Assembly (NCBI RefSeq): GCF_021442385.1
Contig: NZ_MUZA01000021.1
Coordinates: forward strand, 30,024 to 94,023
DNA: 64,000 nt
Direction of reading: 5' to 3'
From: Micromonospora sp. MH99
GTDB taxonomy: Bacteria; Actinomycetota; Actinomycetes; Mycobacteriales; Micromonosporaceae
Shown: positions 15,985 through 24,622 of the stretch, in pieces
Position numbering within the stretch: position 1 is the first letter of the stretch
Layout: every line of letters begins with the position of its first letter
Notes under the pieces: model-generated
Told to the model about the DNA's origin: nothing
Seen by the model: the letters and a program-made list of their open reading frames with translations, nothing else
Database searches by the model: none
Made by a program: the position numbers and the translations under genes

Positions 15985-16013
15985 GTCACCGTACGACGAC
16001 TGCCCACCGTCGT

Positions 16014-16028
16014 GCAACCTTTTGTTGC
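16014..16028. promoter_or_regulatory. Palindromic operator 2 (GCAACC-TTT-TGTTGC)
   Basis: It is the same as operator 1 with one mismatch in the second arm, and lies 33 bases before the glyoxalase ATG. The pair sits between two divergent genes and could control both. Confidence 0.55.
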
Positions 16029-16060
16029 GCCTCACGATCCCGTCGTACCCGAGGCACACA

Positions 16061-16444
16061 ATGCGGTGCATGTCTGAGTCAGCGCCGCAGCGGCACCACA
16101 CCATCGACTACATCGAGTTCACCGTGACCGACCTCGCCGAGGCCAAGCGGTTCTACGCCGACGCGTTCGGCTGGCAGTTCACCGACTACGGGCCGGGGTA
16201 CGCGGGCATCCGCAGCCCGCACGGTGACTCCGCACCGGAGGTGGGTGGCCTCCGCCTGGACGAGGAGGTGCGGGCGGGCGGCCCGCTGGTGCTGCTCTAC
16301 TCAGGTGACCTGGACGGGTCCGTGCAGGCGGTGAAGGAGGCCGGGGGTCAGGTGGTCAACGGACCGTACGAGTTCCCCGGAGGCCGCCGGTTCCACTTCA
16401 CCGACCCCAGCGGCAACGAGTTGGGCGTCTGGGCCGAGCAGTAG
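16061..16444 (+). CDS. VOC-family (glyoxalase/bleomycin resistance-like) protein
   Basis: A 127-residue vicinal-oxygen-chelate protein. It opens with HTIDYIEFTVTDLAEAKRFY, the classic first strand and helix with a metal-ligand His or Glu, and ends with RRFHFTDPSGNELGVWAE, the second half's strand with its Glu ligand. The two halves form a metal pocket in this family. The substrate is not predictable. GAGG lies six bases before the ATG at 16061; an in-frame ATG at 16070 is an alternative. It is divergent from the SRPBCC gene across two operator palindromes. Confidence 0.82.
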   Translation: MRCMSESAPQRHHTIDYIEFTVTDLAEAKRFYADAFGWQFTDYGPGYAGIRSPHGDSAPEVGGLRLDEEVRAGGPLVLLYSGDLDGSVQAVKEAGGQVVNGPYEFPGGRRFHFTDPSGNELGVWAEQ

Positions 16445-16500
16445 CGCGCCGGGCGGCTCGGGGCCGGCGACGGCGGAGTCTCGGTGGCCGACTGAGCCCG

Positions 16501-17274
16501 TCAGCGCCGGCGGGCGCGCAGCACGCCGGTCAGCATCGGCAGGTCGAACTCGCCCTCGGCGGTCTCCGGCCAGCTCCCGAGGAAGTCGCGGATCCGGCCG
16601 AGCGTGGCCGCCCGGTCCGGTTCCGGCATGACCAGCATCCCGGCCCGGGTCCCGAGTGTCGCGACGAGGGAATCGGCGGTACGGCGCTGCCCGTGCGGAA
16701 ACTCGGTCTGCTCCGACGAACCGAACCGGGAGGCCAGGCCGGTGCTCGGAACGAGCATGGCAGCGGTCGCTGCGCGCCAACTGGTGAGCGTGTCGCGCGG
16801 GCCGATCGCCGCACTCCCGCTGACCCGTTCGAGCTCGGCGACCCAGTCGATCCGGTCGTCCATGATGTTCCACAGGCCCGCCAGCACGCCTCCGGGTGCG
16901 AGGACCCGGGCGATCTCCGGCCCCGCGACGGCCATGTCGAACCAGTGCAGGGCGTTGCCGGCCAGCACGGCGTCGACCGACGCGTCCGGCAACGGGATCG
17001 CCTCGGCGCTACCCGGCAGGGCACGAACGGCAGGCATCACACGGCGCAGCTCGGCGAGCATCGCCGGGTCGGGTTCGACAGCGACGACGTCCGCGCCAAC
17101 GGCCACCAGCGTGTGGGCCAGCTTGCCGGTGCCGGCGCCGAGGTCGAGCACTCGCGGGCCGGGCGCGAACTCAAGCGCCCACCGCACCGCGGCCTGCGCG
17201 TAATCCGGGCGGTGCTCGGCGTACGCGGACGCCGCCGACCCGAACGACGAACTGAGCAACGTCCGCTCTCCCAC
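16501..17274 (-). CDS. Class I SAM-dependent methyltransferase, UbiE/BioC-like
   Basis: A 257-residue methyltransferase. FGSAASAYAEHRPDYAQAAV is the typical N-terminus of this group, followed by motif I VLDLGAGTGKLAHTLVAVG, VVAVEPDPAML, the LPGSAEAIPLPDASVDAVL block and ALHWFD. A C-terminal subdomain follows. The GTG at 17274 is chosen because GAGGGA lies upstream and the family pattern begins right after it. The 27-bp GGGTAT element at 17356-17382 faces this gene. Confidence 0.85.
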   Translation of the reverse strand: MGERTLLSSSFGSAASAYAEHRPDYAQAAVRWALEFAPGPRVLDLGAGTGKLAHTLVAVGADVVAVEPDPAMLAELRRVMPAVRALPGSAEAIPLPDASVDAVLAGNALHWFDMAVAGPEIARVLAPGGVLAGLWNIMDDRIDWVAELERVSGSAAIGPRDTLTSWRAATAAMLVPSTGLASRFGSSEQTEFPHGQRRTADSLVATLGTRAGMLVMPEPDRAATLGRIRDFLGSWPETAEGEFDLPMLTGVLRARRR

Positions 17275-17355
17275 CGAACACCGTCCCTCTGCCTGTCCAC
17301 GCCGGACCCACATCCTCCCCCAATTTCAGGATGTCGGGGTGACCGAGCCGTCCGG

Positions 17356-17382
17356 ATACCCCGGTTTCCAGGAATCCGAGTC
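17356..17382 (-). promoter_or_regulatory. 27-bp GACTC-TTCCnGGAA-GGGTAT element, copy B
   Basis: Read on the minus strand it matches 23 of 27 bases of copy A at 13853-13879, with the same 17-base GACT-GGGTAT spacing. It ends 81 bases before the methyltransferase GTG at 17274. Confidence 0.5.
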
Positions 17383-17427
17383 GATCAGGCCCGCTGTGGA
17401 CAACGGCCGCGGAAGGGACGGCCGGGT

Positions 17428-17446
17428 TCAGACGTTGAAGCGGAAC
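17428..17446. repeat. Duplicated 3' end of ychF, distal copy
   Basis: Nineteen bases (TCAGACGTTGAAGCGGAAC) are identical, and in the same orientation, to the last 19 bases of ychF at 18136-18154. They encode the terminal FRFNV and stop. Weaker similarity continues for some 15 more bases. The two copies flank the orphan gene 17489-18100. Confidence 0.7.
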
Positions 17447-17488
17447 CTCACCGGATTCCGCCGTCGAACAACATCACGCGATCCTCGG

Positions 17489-18100
17489 TCAGCGAATCCG
17501 CAGCCAGTCCGGGCACGCCGGAGAGGGGATCCGCAACGGTCCGTGCCGATCCCTGATGTACGTCGCATAGTCCCGGAAGTGCCGACGGCGCCCCAGGTAG
17601 TGCGGGTAGTGGTCGAAGTGCCACCGGCAGGCCTCGATGAACTCCGCGTGGTCGTCAAGCCAGAGGCGAGCACAGACACCTGCGAACTCGTTCAGGGCGA
17701 CAAGCATCTCGGCGCACTGCCCAGACGTCGCGCCGTCCGGGCCGTAAAGCACGCCGGCCGGAAGCTCGTGAACCGCGTAATCGAGCCATTGGCGATCATG
17801 CCGGTAGCGCGCTTGGTCAATGTCAGCCGGGACAACGGAAAGGCTCCGCCTACCCTCCGTTGTCGCCATCCCGCACGGCAGCGCCACGACCATCGAACCG
17901 CCATCGACGCTCTCGATCTCCGCCTCGATCCAGAAACCGATCGGGAAAGACGAGTCAGCTCTGACGTCCAGCGTCGTGACGACGGGGACCTTCTCGATGA
18001 CGCGGTGATCCTGCCCCAGGGCGTCGCGCACGGAGATCTCAACCCAGCCAGGAAAGTCGTCCGAGTGCCAGCGCGCGGCCGACGCCCTGAGCTTCACCAT
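17489..18100 (-). CDS. Hypothetical protein, two-part
   Basis: A 203-residue protein I cannot name. Residues 1-90 are strand-rich (MVKLRASAARWHSDDFPGWV, then PVVTTLDV and FPIGFWIEAEIESVD) and resemble a small beta domain seen in actinobacterial proteins of unknown function. Residues 95-203 are helical and aromatic (WLDYAVHEL, EMLVALNEFAGVCARLWLDD, HFDHYPHYLGRRRHFRDY). It has no membrane helix or signal peptide. Its third positions are somewhat less G/C-rich than those of ychF. It lies between direct repeats of the ychF 3' end, suggesting it arrived as an inserted segment. Confidence 0.65.
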   Translation of the reverse strand: MVKLRASAARWHSDDFPGWVEISVRDALGQDHRVIEKVPVVTTLDVRADSSFPIGFWIEAEIESVDGGSMVVALPCGMATTEGRRSLSVVPADIDQARYRHDRQWLDYAVHELPAGVLYGPDGATSGQCAEMLVALNEFAGVCARLWLDDHAEFIEACRWHFDHYPHYLGRRRHFRDYATYIRDRHGPLRIPSPACPDWLRIR

Positions 18101-18135
18101 GGGGCGAAGCCTAGGCGACCGACGTTGACCCGGAA

Positions 18136-19221
<1,086 letters not shown>

Positions 19222-19373
19222 GACGGGCCAGCTTACGCCGGTGCCGGACGCGCCGGTCCAGGCGGCTCCGATTCCACGGGGTCGGACGCTGCGTCCCCTC
19301 GCGCATCGGCGGGTCCGGGCGCTGGTGTCCCGTTGCTACCCTCTCGATGTCGGGTGCGGCGTGAGGGGGCGTT

Positions 19374-19796
19374 GTGGACCAGGTGACCGAATTCGACAGG
19401 CTGTTCCAGCAGACCCGACAGGCACTGGCGTCGATGCGTTCGACCGGGCAGGCGCCCGATGACATGGAGGTCGAGCCGGCACGGGGCACCGGCTCCGCGG
19501 CGGGCGGTCAGGTCGAGGTCGTGGCGGTCGGCCAGCATGTCCAGTCGGTGACCGTGGATCCGCGCGCCCTTCGGATGGGCGCCGAGATGCTCGGCGAGCA
19601 GATCACCATGGCGGTCAACGCCGCGCTGGACGACCTGCGCCTCGCGGCCGGCGATGCCGGGGACGCGCCAGCTGTCGACCCGGTGGCGCTGGGCCAGCAG
19701 CTCGACGAGTTGCAGAACGAATCGGTGCGCAGCATGGCGGCGATGACCAATGCGCTCACCGACGCGGTGCGGCGCATCCAGCAGGCAGCGAGGTGA
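19374..19796 (+). CDS. YbaB/EbfC-like protein of a T7SS effector cluster
   Basis: A 140-residue protein with a helix, two strands and a long C-terminal helix. QVEVVAVGQHVQSVTVDPRA and the following helix LGEQITMAVNAALDDLRLAA match the YbaB/EbfC nucleoid-associated fold, in a version often encoded with actinobacterial type VII secretion substrates. It starts at GTG after GAGGGGG. It heads a cluster with EspC-like and WXG100-like genes. Confidence 0.7.
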   Translation: MDQVTEFDRLFQQTRQALASMRSTGQAPDDMEVEPARGTGSAAGGQVEVVAVGQHVQSVTVDPRALRMGAEMLGEQITMAVNAALDDLRLAAGDAGDAPAVDPVALGQQLDELQNESVRSMAAMTNALTDAVRRIQQAAR

Positions 19797-19800
19797 TGTC

Positions 19801-20118
19801 ATGCGCGAGGACCTTCAGGTGCACCCGCCCGCGCTGCGACAGGGCGGCGGCCACCTGACGACTGTGGCCGAGCAACTGGCCGCGCAGTGGGAGGCGCTGC
19901 GCGCGCGGACGGCCTCGATGGGCGACATCTTCGGGGACGACGACGTGGGCGGCCTGATTGGCATGTCGTACCAGGTGGCCGAGGAGATCGCGGCGGAGTG
20001 CCTCGGGTCGGTCGTGGACGGCCTGCGCGGCTTCGGTGCCGGGTTGGGCCTGATGGCCGACCAGTACGACTCGGTCGAGCAGGACAACGACGCCCAGTTC
20101 ACGACGATGAGCTGGTAG
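19801..20118 (+). CDS. EspC/WXG100-like T7SS-associated protein
   Basis: A 105-residue helical protein, MREDLQVHPPALRQGGGHLT and onward. The DLxVxPxALRxGGxxL opening, a small central loop and the closing DQYDSVEQDNDAQF are the pattern of ESX-associated EspC-type (DUF2580) partners that co-fold with T7SS substrates. The ATG lies four bases after the YbaB-like stop. It probably helps export or fold the next gene's product. Confidence 0.7.
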   Translation: MREDLQVHPPALRQGGGHLTTVAEQLAAQWEALRARTASMGDIFGDDDVGGLIGMSYQVAEEIAAECLGSVVDGLRGFGAGLGLMADQYDSVEQDNDAQFTTMSW

Positions 20119-20126
20119 GCGGGTCG

Positions 20127-20618
20127 ATGGGGATCATGCTGCCCGGTGAGCTCGCCGGCCTGTTGAACGAGCTGGGTTACACCTGGCCCAAGTCGGACGA
20201 GACGAAGATGTTCGAGCTGGGTCAGATGTGGATGGAGATGGCCGACTCGCTGCACAACGCGGCGGCGGAGGGTACGGCGGCCGCGCAGCGGGTGCTGACC
20301 GGCAACCAGGGCGATGCGTTGACCGCGTTCCAGGAGCGCTGGGAGTCCGACGGTTCGGCGATGTCGGTGCTGCGGGACGGCGGCACCGGCGCACAGATGG
20401 TGGCGGCGACGCTCTTCGTGTGCGCGCTGATCGTCCTCGCCCTGAAGATCAACGTGATCGTCCAGCTGGTCATCCTGCTGGTGCAGATCATCCAGGCGAT
20501 CGCGACTGCCGCTCCGACGTTCGGGGCCTCGCTGCTGGAGATCCCCGTCTTCAAGAAGCTCACCGACATCGTCCTGAACATGCTGATCGACCAGGCCGTC
20601 GGGGTGGTGCTGGGATGA
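20127..20618 (+). CDS. Free-standing WXG100-like/CpnT N-domain protein
   Basis: A 163-residue protein that begins MGIMLPGELAGLLNELGYTW. This is the hallmark of the N-terminal WXG100-like domain of CpnT-type T7SS toxins (LPxELxxxLNxLGxxWPxxDE). Residues 30-85 are helical, and residues about 92-125 are a long hydrophobic hairpin (LFVCALIVLALKINVIVQLV). In known toxins this domain is fused to a C-terminal toxin; here the frame stops at 163. The TGA overlaps the exonuclease ATG (ATGA). Confidence 0.7.
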   Translation: MGIMLPGELAGLLNELGYTWPKSDETKMFELGQMWMEMADSLHNAAAEGTAAAQRVLTGNQGDALTAFQERWESDGSAMSVLRDGGTGAQMVAATLFVCALIVLALKINVIVQLVILLVQIIQAIATAAPTFGASLLEIPVFKKLTDIVLNMLIDQAVGVVLG

Positions 20619-21184
20619 GCGCTCCCCTGCCCGAGCTGTATATCGGCGTCGACGTGGAGGCGGACGGCCCGATCCCCGGGCCGTACAGCATGATCTCGTT
20701 GGGGATGGCCGTGGCCGGTCGCCCGGATCTGACGTTCTACACCGAGCTGCGGCCGATCTCCGACGAGTTCGTGCCGGCCGCGCTGGCCGTGTCGGGTCTG
20801 GACCGGGACCGTCTGCTCCGCGAGGCGCCCACCGCGGCGGAGGCGATGGCAGCGGCGGCGGCCTGGGTCAACGGGCTGCGCCGGATCGGCCGCCCGGTCT
20901 TCCTCGCCGCTCCCGCCGTCTGGGACGGCATGTTCGTGCACTGGTACTTCGTACGTTTCGTCGGCCACAGCCCGTTCGGCGCCACCGGTTCCGGCGTCGA
21001 CCTGCGCAGCTACTGGATGGGGCTGACCGGCAGCGAGTGGGTCCAGACCCGCAAGGGCAAGATCAAGCACGAGCTGGGTCTGCACGACGTACCGCACACC
21101 CACCACGCCGGCGAGGACGCCGCCGAACTGGCGCAGGTCTTCGACGCCGTGCTGCGCCGCCGCCAGTCCGGCGGGCTGGAATGA
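20615..21184 (+). CDS. DEDDh-type 3'-5' exonuclease
   Basis: A 189-residue protein with the three exonuclease motifs: DxE in YIGVDVEADGP (Exo I), a Exo II Asp in APAVWDGMFVHWYF, and HHAGED (Exo III, H-x4-D class). These mark the RNase T/PolC-epsilon superfamily, which removes 3' nucleotides from DNA or RNA. It is translationally coupled to both neighbours by ATGA overlaps, inside a T7SS-like cluster. It may be an effector enzyme or a housekeeping nuclease caught in the operon; the sequence cannot decide. Confidence 0.75.
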   Translation: MSAPLPELYIGVDVEADGPIPGPYSMISLGMAVAGRPDLTFYTELRPISDEFVPAALAVSGLDRDRLLREAPTAAEAMAAAAAWVNGLRRIGRPVFLAAPAVWDGMFVHWYFVRFVGHSPFGATGSGVDLRSYWMGLTGSEWVQTRKGKIKHELGLHDVPHTHHAGEDAAELAQVFDAVLRRRQSGGLE

Positions 21185-21735
21185 CCGGCCGTCGACGGGA
21201 CCTGCCGGACGGCGCCACGACGGCCGCCCGGGGCATCGTGGCGCAGGCCGCCCGGAGCATGATGCGACGGGCCGACGACGTGGCGGGCGAGACGGCCCAG
21301 GCGGCGACCACCCGGGCCGCCCGGCAGATCCCGCAGGGGTTCACCGAACGGCAGTGGACCCGGTTCGCCCGGGGCGCCCGGCAGACCCAACGGCAGGCCG
21401 GGCTGCCCGACGGGGACCTGGTGGCTCACGGCAGCCGGGTGAAGGGCACCGCCCGCCCGGACTCCGACATCGACGTGGCGCTCATCGTCGACGACAAGAC
21501 CTTCTTCGACCTGGCCGAACGCTCCCTGTCCCGGGCGCCGGACGGCACCCGGCTGCGCAAGACGATGCTGCGCCGGATCAACGAGAACGGTCAGCTCGCC
21601 AGCTTCGACCTGGGCACCGATTTCACCCACCTGCGCCGTGAACTCATGGACACGCACGTGCCGCACAAGGTGCAGTTCTCTGTGCTGCGCCGGGGCGGCA
21701 AGTTCGACAACGGCCCGTTCCTCCCGCTCGATTGA
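21181..21735 (+). CDS. Nucleotidyltransferase-domain protein, toxin-like
   Basis: A 184-residue protein with a nucleotidyltransferase core at residues about 77-100: HGSRVKGTARPDSDIDVAL carries the GS-x10-DxD signature. The tail RELMDTHVPHKVQFSVLRRG then GGKFDNGPFLPL resembles C-terminal nucleotidyltransferase domains of polymorphic toxins. The N-terminal 65 residues are helical, Arg/Ala-rich and low complexity. It overlaps the exonuclease gene by ATGA. Together with the next gene it could be a toxin-immunity pair. Confidence 0.6.
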   Translation: MTGRRRDLPDGATTAARGIVAQAARSMMRRADDVAGETAQAATTRAARQIPQGFTERQWTRFARGARQTQRQAGLPDGDLVAHGSRVKGTARPDSDIDVALIVDDKTFFDLAERSLSRAPDGTRLRKTMLRRINENGQLASFDLGTDFTHLRRELMDTHVPHKVQFSVLRRGGKFDNGPFLPLD

Positions 21736-21764
21736 GCGGCTCCGCATCTGGCAAGGTGGCAGAC

Positions 21765-22112
21765 GTGCAGACGACGTTGCAGTTCCTCATCATGGTCGAC
21801 GGCCCGCTGACGGCGGCGGAGCTGCTCGACCTGATCCGCACCCGGCTGCCCGACGCGGTGCCCTACCGCCGGGACTCGGTGGACGTCCGGGGCAACCTGC
21901 TGGAGATCAACCCCAACGAGGACGCCGATCCGCGGCTCGCCGCCACCGACGAGGACGACTACCTCTACTTCCGGTGGCGGGTGGAGCTGACCCCGATGGA
22001 CCGGTCAGTCGACGAGTCGCACCAGATCGCCCTCGCCCGGGAGCTGCTGCGATCGATCGAAGGGCCGCAGGTGCGGGCGACCGTGTGCGCCGCGTTCGAG
22101 GATCGGGTCTGA
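21765..22112 (+). CDS. Hypothetical protein, possible immunity or partner of the nucleotidyltransferase
   Basis: A 115-residue acidic protein with alternating strands and helices (TLQFLIMVDGPLTAAELLDL, VDVRGNLLEINPNEDAD, DDYLYFRWRVELTPMD, then a helix SHQIALARELLRSIEG). I recognise no family. GTG at 21765 is chosen because AAGGTGG lies five bases upstream. It is small, acidic and immediately downstream of a toxin-like gene, the usual arrangement for immunity proteins; that role is inferred from context. Confidence 0.55.
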   Translation: MQTTLQFLIMVDGPLTAAELLDLIRTRLPDAVPYRRDSVDVRGNLLEINPNEDADPRLAATDEDDYLYFRWRVELTPMDRSVDESHQIALARELLRSIEGPQVRATVCAAFEDRV

Positions 22113-22119
22113 CCGGCGC

Positions 22120-22854
22120 TCAACCGAGCAGGCGGGGCGCGATGACCGTCTCCCGCACGGTGCCGTCCGCGCCGCGGCTCACCTCGTACGCCGAGACGCT
22201 CTCGCGGTCGGCGACCGCCTCGACCAGCCGGGTCCCCCGGTAGACCAGGCCGACGCCGTCGTCGGTGCAGTGGCTGGTCGGCAACGTGCCGTCGCCGACC
22301 AGCTCGTGCATCAGCGGTCGACGCTGGCCCTCGCTGTCGTAGTGCACGCCGTTGCCGTACGGCAGCCAGCCCAACGCCTCGGTGAACCCGCGCAGGCGGG
22401 GGCCGAAGCTGTCGGTGGCGCCGCCCACGTGCCAGCAGATCGAGCCGGCCGAGACGCCGGCCAGCACCACGCCGGCCTGCCAGCACTCGTGCAGGATCTC
22501 GTCGAGCCCGTGCACCCGCCAGACCGCGACGAGGTTGGCCACGCTGCCGCCGTCGACCCAGATCACGTCCTGGGCGAGCAGGTGAGCGCGGACGTCGTCG
22601 ACGTTGGGCATCGGAAAGAGGGCAAGGTGCGACAGTCGGAACCGGGTGTCGGCGAACGCGCCGTAGACGGCGGCCAGCGTGGTGGGCTGATCGCCGACGG
22701 CCTGCCCGAGGTAGCAGATGCGCGGCTGCGGACCGGCCTCGGCCAGCTCCGCCGCCAGCTCGAAGACGGGGCTGGGACGCATGTCGTACGGCCCGCGGCC
22801 GCCCCGGAAGAAGCCCATGCTGGTGGCGATGATGGTCGGCTCGCTGGCGGGCAT
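22120..22854 (-). CDS. Peptidase S51 family protein (dipeptidase E/cyanophycinase-like)
   Basis: A 244-residue cytoplasmic serine hydrolase. The nucleophile elbow is GVSAGSICW (about residues 134-142). PRICYLGQA and VIWVDGGSVANLVAVW give the surrounding strands, and PTSHCTDDG could hold the catalytic His. Peptidase E cleaves N-terminal Asp dipeptides, but this actinobacterial branch has not, to my knowledge, been assigned a substrate. It is convergent with the T7SS-like cluster and stands alone. Confidence 0.8.
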   Translation of the reverse strand: MPASEPTIIATSMGFFRGGRGPYDMRPSPVFELAAELAEAGPQPRICYLGQAVGDQPTTLAAVYGAFADTRFRLSHLALFPMPNVDDVRAHLLAQDVIWVDGGSVANLVAVWRVHGLDEILHECWQAGVVLAGVSAGSICWHVGGATDSFGPRLRGFTEALGWLPYGNGVHYDSEGQRRPLMHELVGDGTLPTSHCTDDGVGLVYRGTRLVEAVADRESVSAYEVSRGADGTVRETVIAPRLLG

Positions 22855-22913
22855 CGGACATCCTTCCGTCGGGGCGGTACCGCCTCATCCTGCCGCAGCC
22901 ACGGGGCGGCCGG

Positions 22914-23429
22914 TCACGCCCCCAGGTGTCGGCCGCTGCGCTGGCGGGGCACCTCGACCTCGGGCCAGTCGTCCGCGGGCGGCCGGTCGGCCGGGGGCAG
23001 TTGCGCCGCGGCGGCACGAGGCAGGGTGAACCGGTCGGCGGCGGCCGGGCCGGCCGAGAACGACTCGCGCAGCATCCAGCGCACCTCGTCGGCAGTCCAG
23101 CCCAACCCGGCCCGCGCGGCGATCTCGCGCACCAACCGCCGACCGACGCGGGTGTCGTCGTCGTAGAAGCGCATGCACCAGTGGTGGGTCCACATCCCGA
23201 GTGCGCGCACGCCCGCGTCGTCGAGCGAGCCGACCAACCGGCCGCAGGCGGTGTCGGCGAAGGCCTGCTCGGGGTCGGCCGCCCGGTCCCGTTCGATGGC
23301 GCCGACGGCGGCCGGCGCGACGGCCCGCATCCGGCGGTAGAAGGACTGCGCCACCGCACGGGGCAGCGGCGGGAACGCGCCAGGTGTCGACGCCGCCGCC
23401 CAACCCGCCACGCTCGTCATGTCCCCCAT
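22914..23429 (-). CDS. Hypothetical helical protein
   Basis: A 171-residue protein that I do not recognise. Residues 1-115 are helical with conserved-looking aromatic and Arg positions (AVAQSFYRRMRAV, WTHHWCMRFYDDDTRVGRRL, TADEVRWMLRESF). The last 45 residues are Pro/Ala-rich and probably disordered. There is no signal peptide or membrane helix. It is divergent from the sigma-factor gene, with about 100 bases between them. Confidence 0.6.
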   Translation of the reverse strand: MGDMTSVAGWAAASTPGAFPPLPRAVAQSFYRRMRAVAPAAVGAIERDRAADPEQAFADTACGRLVGSLDDAGVRALGMWTHHWCMRFYDDDTRVGRRLVREIAARAGLGWTADEVRWMLRESFSAGPAAADRFTLPRAAAAQLPPADRPPADDWPEVEVPRQRSGRHLGA

Positions 23430-23535
23430 CCCCTTCTTCAGTTGGTGGCCGGACGGTACACGTCACGACCGACACTTCCGGTCGGAAAACACTCAGGATC
23501 GTGGATAGCGACGATGGCCTGGGGCGTCTGTATCT

Positions 23536-24069
23536 GTGACAACGAAACGGGGGTGGTGGGTGGACGAGGACGAACGCGCTCGGCTGGCCGAGTTCGTCGG
23601 CAGCCGGACACCGGCGCTGATGCGGGTCGCGTACCTGCTGACCGGGGACCGCAACGCCGCCGAGGACCTGTTCCAGTCGGCGTTGGCGCGGACCATCCCG
23701 AAGTGGGAGACCATCCGGCACGCCGATCCCGAGGGATATCTCCGCGTGGTGATGTACCGCGAGCAGCTCAGCTGGTGGCGGCGACTTCGCCGACGGCGGG
23801 AGACACCGCTTCACCCGGCCGACGAGCCGGTCGGCGCCGATCCGAGCGGTGGCTCCGACGTACGGCTGGCGATGCGTGCCGCGCTGCGCCAGCTGCCACC
23901 GGCACAGCGGACGGTGGTGGTCCTGCGCTACTACGAGGACCTGCCCGAAGCCCGGGTCGCCGAGCTGCTGGGCTGTTCGGTGGGCACCGTCCGCAGTCGT
24001 ACGCACCGGGCGGTCCAGCGGCTGCGCGAGCTGCTGCCGGAGATCGAGTTGCTGGAGGTACGGCGATGA
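23536..24069 (+). CDS. SigE-family ECF RNA polymerase sigma factor
   Basis: A 177-residue ECF sigma factor. Region 2 runs from FVGSRTPALMRVAYLLTGDR through FQSALARTIPKWETI, and region 4 from LRQLPPAQRTVVVLRYYEDL through LLGCSVGTVRSRTHRAVQRL. The absence of extra C-terminal domains and the LTGDRNAAEDLFQ motif place it in the actinobacterial SigE-like (SigE/ECF50-type) group. It starts at GTG 23536; a later GTG right after GGGGGTGGTGG is possible. It is coupled by ATGA to a membrane protein that probably regulates it. Confidence 0.88.
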   Translation: MTTKRGWWVDEDERARLAEFVGSRTPALMRVAYLLTGDRNAAEDLFQSALARTIPKWETIRHADPEGYLRVVMYREQLSWWRRLRRRRETPLHPADEPVGADPSGGSDVRLAMRAALRQLPPAQRTVVVLRYYEDLPEARVAELLGCSVGTVRSRTHRAVQRLRELLPEIELLEVRR

Positions 24070-24575
24070 TCGATCCCCTCGAGAGCCTCATCCGATCCAC
24101 CCTCACCGACCTGGCCGAGGAGGCACCGATCGTGCATGACCAGTTGAACCGAGCGGAACGGCGGGTTCGCAACAGACGCCGCGCCACGGTGACGATGGGG
24201 GCGGTGGGCACGCTCGCGGCGATCCTGATCGCGGCTCCGATCGCTTTGGCGGCCAGCGGCTCGGACGGGCCTCCGCCGGCCGTGCCGAGCCCAGCGGGCC
24301 CGGCGGCCGTACCCGACCCGTCCAACGCGCCACCCGGCGTGCCGAGCCGGCCCAACCCACCGGCTACGGGACCGTTGCCGGCGATCTCGAACGAGCCGGG
24401 ACCCCCCGGCGTGCCGGGCAGGCCGGACCAGCCCGCCCCACCGGGTGTCCCGGGTCAGCCGGGCCAGCCGGGGCCGAACACGGGTGGCGCTCCGGGGGTT
24501 CCGGCTCCGCCGACCTCCCCGACGATCAAGCCGTCCCCGTCCGGGCCGATCGCGGTGCCCAGCCCCGCGAGGTGA
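24066..24575 (+). CDS. Single-pass membrane protein with Pro/Gly-rich extracellular tail, likely sigma-factor partner
   Basis: A 169-residue protein. Residues 1-40 are cytoplasmic and charged (LESLIRSTLTDLAEEAPIVH), residues about 42-65 are a membrane helix (MGAVGTLAAILIAAPIALAA), and residues 68-169 are a Pro/Gly-rich tail with PPGVPGRP and PPGVPGQPGQPGP repeats. Such two-gene arrangements with a SigE-type sigma factor usually encode an anti-sigma or co-regulator. The N-terminus is short and lacks the zinc-binding anti-sigma motif, so the mechanism is open. Confidence 0.7.
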   Translation: MIDPLESLIRSTLTDLAEEAPIVHDQLNRAERRVRNRRRATVTMGAVGTLAAILIAAPIALAASGSDGPPPAVPSPAGPAAVPDPSNAPPGVPSRPNPPATGPLPAISNEPGPPGVPGRPDQPAPPGVPGQPGQPGPNTGGAPGVPAPPTSPTIKPSPSGPIAVPSPAR

Positions 24576-24581
24576 TCGGGT

Positions 24582-24622
24582 CCGGTCCGACCGAGGTGAT
24601 CTCCACGCCTCGGTCGGACCGG
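24582..24622 (+). terminator. Terminator after the sigma-factor operon
   Basis: A perfect 15-bp stem (24582-24596 with 24608-24622) closes an 11-base loop just seven bases after the stop codon. This strong structure separates the sigma operon from the FAD oxidase gene. Confidence 0.8.

Noticed and set aside
19374..22112. A complete ESX/type VII secretion system
   Set aside because: Only effector-like and partner-like genes are present; no FtsK/SpoIIIE ATPase, mycosin or EccD-type channel gene is visible.
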